This document shows, piece by piece, positions 61,415 through 64,000 of a stretch of 64,000 nucleotides of DNA. This DNA comes from Collinsella sp. (GTDB taxonomy: Bacteria > Actinomycetota > Coriobacteriia > Coriobacteriales > Coriobacteriaceae): positions 6,484 through 70,483 of the forward strand of contig DXZQ01000014.1 of assembly GCA_019419585.1 (NCBI GenBank). Direction: 5' to 3'. A model generated the notes under the pieces. It did not search any database and was not told where the DNA came from. It saw only the letters and a list, made by a program, of their open reading frames with translations. The number at the start of each line of letters is the position of its first letter. Within the stretch, counting starts at the first letter, position 1. The translations under genes were made by a program, and so were the position numbers.

Positions 61415-61918
61415 TTATTTCCCCGCCGCCTCGATCAGACTCTTGAGAGAAGTCTTGGAATTGGACGGGATAAGCTGATGGAAAACCGGAATACCCTGCT
61501 CGCAAAGCTCCTTCGCGGCCTCGAGCTCATCCGGGTTGAGCATGATCGTGGAGTTGAGGGCGACCTTGCTATCCGGATCGGACTTGTCGAAGCGGCCGAC
61601 GTTGGCAACGTTCACGCCCTCAATCTTGCCCGGCGCGCCCTTAACGAGCTCAAGCACGTCACGCACGCAGTTGGTGAGCGCGAAGATGCGCATGGAGTCC
61701 GCGCGCGGATCGTTCGCGATGCGGCAGGCATCCGGAACGTCCTTGACGAGGAGTTTTTGGCCCGCCGGCGTACCCATGGAAAGCGTCATGCGAAGGGCGT
61801 CGCTCTCCACGGCGTGCTTGTTGGCGACGATGATCCTGGTGGTGTTGAGCTCCTTGGTCCACACCAGGGCGACCTGTCCGTGAATCAGACGGTCATCGAC
61901 TCGAACCTGAACAATCAT
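61415..61918 (-). CDS. PTS mannose-family subunit IIB
   Basis: 167 residues. The phosphorylated His is in RVDDRLIHGQVALVW (residues ~6-20), the strongest IIB motif. Cytoplasmic; receives phosphate from IIA and passes it to the sugar. 47 bases before IIC and 29 bases after IIA. Confidence 0.94.
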   Translation of the reverse strand: MIVQVRVDDRLIHGQVALVWTKELNTTRIIVANKHAVESDALRMTLSMGTPAGQKLLVKDVPDACRIANDPRADSMRIFALTNCVRDVLELVKGAPGKIEGVNVANVGRFDKSDPDSKVALNSTIMLNPDELEAAKELCEQGIPVFHQLIPSNSKTSLKSLIEAAGK

Positions 61919-61947
61919 TGCTTCCTCTCTCTACTTGTTAGTACTCT

Positions 61948-62376
61948 CTAATCAAAGAAGTCTCCCTCGGACTCCTCGTTGTCCGCGGCCTTGCTCGGAG
62001 GCTCGACGACCTGCATCGTCGCCCTCGCCAGCTCGACGCTCTGCTTGATCGAATCTGCCGTGACCGGCTCGGCGCCGAGGAGCGTCTCGATCACGAGGCC
62101 GAGGTTCATACCGGTGACGTGGACGATCCCGCGCTTCTCCGGCTCCATAAGGACGACCTTCTGGAAGACGGAACCACCGTAGATGTCGGTGAAGATGATG
62201 GCCTCGTCCTCAGGGCCCACCGAGTCAATAAAGGCCTGGATGCGAGGGGTGAAATCGGAGTCGTCCACGTAGCAGTCAACTGCCTCCACCATGTCCGCCA
62301 TGCCGGTCAGGATTCCGATCGAGCTCCTGATTCCGCTTGCGAGGTGGCCGTGCGACGCGACAAGAACTTTCTTCAT
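61948..62376 (-). CDS. PTS mannose-family subunit IIA
   Basis: 142 residues. The active-site His is in VLVASHGHLASGI (residue ~10). Gets phosphate from HPr. C-terminal tail is acidic (NEESEGDFFD). It lies 10 bases after the aldolase gene. Confidence 0.93.
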   Translation of the reverse strand: MKKVLVASHGHLASGIRSSIGILTGMADMVEAVDCYVDDSDFTPRIQAFIDSVGPEDEAIIFTDIYGGSVFQKVVLMEPEKRGIVHVTGMNLGLVIETLLGAEPVTADSIKQSVELARATMQVVEPPSKAADNEESEGDFFD

Positions 62377-62386
62377 CGAGTCTCTC

Positions 62387-63241
62387 CTAGAGCGAATAGT
62401 GGTTGGGGTTCAGAAGCTGGATCTTGCTGACGACGAACGCGCGCATGTCGGGGGCGGCGTCCATCAGGAGGCCTATGCCGTTGCCGTCGTTCTTACCGGA
62501 GTTGATGTCCTTCTCGAAGGCGCGATACATGGAACGGAAGTACTCCGTGGCGATGTTGAACTTACTCATGCCGAGGTTCACGGCCTCCTGGAGCTGCTCG
62601 TCGGGGATGTCGGAGCATCCGTGCATGACGAGGGGGACGCTGACGGCCTCCCTGCAGGCCTTGATGCGCTCCATGTCGAGGTTCGGGACCTTGACATAGG
62701 GGCCGTGGGCATTGCCGACGGCGATGGCGAGCGAGCCGCAACCGGTGCCCTCGACAAACTCCTCGGCGAGGTTCGGGTCGGTGTAGTGGTCGCTGTTCAC
62801 GAAGTCGTTGGCGTCAGAGCCGTTGCCGACATGGCCGAGCTCGGCCTCGATGTCGACGTCGAAGATCTTGGCGACCTGGACGACGTCCTTCGTGAGCTGG
62901 AAGTTCTCCTCATAGGGAAGTGAGGAGCCGTCGACCATGACGGATGGGAAGCCGGCCTTGACGCCCTTGACGGCGATCTCGTAACCAGCGGAGTGATCCT
63001 GGTGGACGGCGACGGGCACGCTCGCGCGCTCGGCGTAATAGCGGGCGGCGAAGGCGATGATGTCGAGGGCGCAGTGGTCCTCGAAGCCAGGCCAGTACTG
63101 GATGATGATGGGCATGTGCTCATCCTCGGCGGCCTGGATCGCATAACGGATGGTCTCCGTATTGATGACGTTAATCGCGGGCACGCCATAGTGGTGCTCG
63201 GTCGCATGTTGAAGAAGCTCGTTGACCTTGATGAGTGACAT
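62387..63241 (-). CDS. Class II fructose/tagatose-bisphosphate aldolase family protein
   Basis: 284 residues. Zinc-type aldolase: VAVHQDHSAGYE (usual HLDH, here with Gln), SVMVDGSSLPYEEN, IEAELGHVGNG, GNAHGPYVKVP and the metal His in VMHGCSDIPDE. It cleaves ketose bisphosphates to dihydroxyacetone phosphate plus an aldehyde. First gene of the PTS operon; likely acts on the phosphorylated product of the transported sugar. Confidence 0.9.
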   Translation of the reverse strand: MSLIKVNELLQHATEHHYGVPAINVINTETIRYAIQAAEDEHMPIIIQYWPGFEDHCALDIIAFAARYYAERASVPVAVHQDHSAGYEIAVKGVKAGFPSVMVDGSSLPYEENFQLTKDVVQVAKIFDVDIEAELGHVGNGSDANDFVNSDHYTDPNLAEEFVEGTGCGSLAIAVGNAHGPYVKVPNLDMERIKACREAVSVPLVMHGCSDIPDEQLQEAVNLGMSKFNIATEYFRSMYRAFEKDINSGKNDGNGIGLLMDAAPDMRAFVVSKIQLLNPNHYSL

Positions 63242-63355
63242 CTTTGTCTTCCTTTCACCTGAATAATCATTGGATCGGACAGTTCTCAGCTCGTCAGCTG
63301 GTTGAACACGAAGCGAAGCGCGAGGCAGGCAGGCGCTTGCGAGGCGCGGTGGAGC

Positions 63356-63952
63356 CTATGCGGCCGCCTGGCCCTCAGGCTGCGGCGCCGCGCTTCGACG
63401 CCATAGCACGTACGCCACAAGAGCAGCGACTGCAGCAATCGTTGAAGCGAGGGCGAAGGCCAGGAAACCCGCGTGCGTGCCGAGCGCATCGCACGCCCAA
63501 CCGCCAAACAGGTTCGCAACCACGACGGACAGACCGCTCTGGACCATCGCGAAGGCGCTCTGACCTCGAGCGCGACAATCCTCGTAAGTGTGGTTGGCAA
63601 TGTAGGTAACGCAGGAGTAGTAGACGGTCATGTAACTCACGCTCTGCAGCAGCTGGCCGCAGACCATGACCGGGACGATGCCAGTGCCCACAAGCACGAG
63701 CCTGAGCGCCGCCATGAAGCAGGAAAAGATCAGGAGGTTCATCTCGCCGAAGCGCCTGACCAGCTTGGAGGAAACGAGCAGGATGGGGATCTCGCTCGCA
63801 GCGGAGACCGCACTCAGGACGCCCACGAGGTTCTGACCCTCGCCAAGCTCGACCGCGTAGCGGCCCAAGAACGCCCCGATGAAGCCAATCGCGGCCGAAC
63901 TGATGAAGGCGAAGACCAAGACGAAGGCGATCTCATTGCTGGTGAACAGACA
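63356..63952 (-). pseudogene. C-terminal half of an MFS transporter gene, broken by an in-frame stop
   Basis: About 199 codons: C-terminal six helices of an MFS protein (SNEIAFVLVFAFISSAAIG, KLVRRFGEMNLLIF, then the final helices). The frame is closed 5' by TAG at 63955-63953, with no ribosome site or good start near; the upstream half lies beyond the window. Probably a nonsense-mutated or fragmented gene. Alternatively the N-terminal half could be in another frame outside. Confidence 0.6.
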
Positions 63953-64000
63953 CTATGACCCAATCCAGGGGCACGGAAACGACAGGAGCCCCCGCTCGTG

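Overview
The window reads as chromosomal DNA of a high-GC Gram-positive gut bacterium of the class Coriobacteriia, most likely Collinsella or a close relative. This is inferred from overall protein character, codon bias, the murA-atp order and the mix of anaerobic gut-type loci; no 16S or other decisive marker lies here. || LAYOUT. 1-7747: 5' half of murA, then a complete nine-gene ATP synthase operon (atpI-B-E-F-H-A-G-D-C, minus strand) closed by a strong terminator. 7939-11008: upp, glpK, tsaC. 11143-11840: a compact HicA/HicB toxin-antitoxin pair with a clear promoter and palindromic operator. 11855-20565: prmC (with a large acidic insertion), prfA, an M20 peptidase, a polar amino-acid ABC transporter and an aldose-1-epimerase-like gene. 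20645-27734: a membrane protein, a MerR/GyrI-type regulator, and a prenyl-FMN decarboxylase locus: ubiX, ubiD, an SLC13-type transporter and a fusion of an LpdD-like domain to an isopentenyl-diphosphate-isomerase-like Nudix domain. || 27896-39932: an MFS gene followed by a low-molecular-weight tyrosine phosphatase gene into which a 10.3 kb integrative element is inserted. The crossover core (11 bp, 29207-29217 and 39510-39520) lies inside the DNA encoding the phosphatase P-loop, and the element supplies a new start for the gene. The element carries an XRE regulator, surface/secreted proteins (an LPXTG BspA-like protein, a Tat lipoprotein, two proteins with a shared extracellular domain, two paralogous membrane coiled-coil proteins of which one has an amber stop), an excisionase-like protein and a Tn916-type integrase. 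|| 40065-50544: small metabolic genes, pdxY, a MarR-controlled heterodimeric ABC exporter, and a LysR-divergent SDR/MFS/Gfo-Idh cluster. 50965-56241: tex, an IS30-family insertion with long flanking direct repeats placed at the tex terminator, and a HEPN-type Abi gene preceded by a small structured RNA with its own promoter. 56260-63952: a transaldolase, a truncated HAD gene, and a sugar locus (mannose-family PTS IIA/B/C/D, class II aldolase, aldo-keto reductase, esterase, broken MFS gene). || Intergenic DNA is unusually rich in long hairpins. Three copies of one architecture begin exactly at stop codons, with base changes that preserve pairing. Other families are a duplicated 68-bp unit, GGGAC-type hairpins at stop codons, and several single long inverted repeats.
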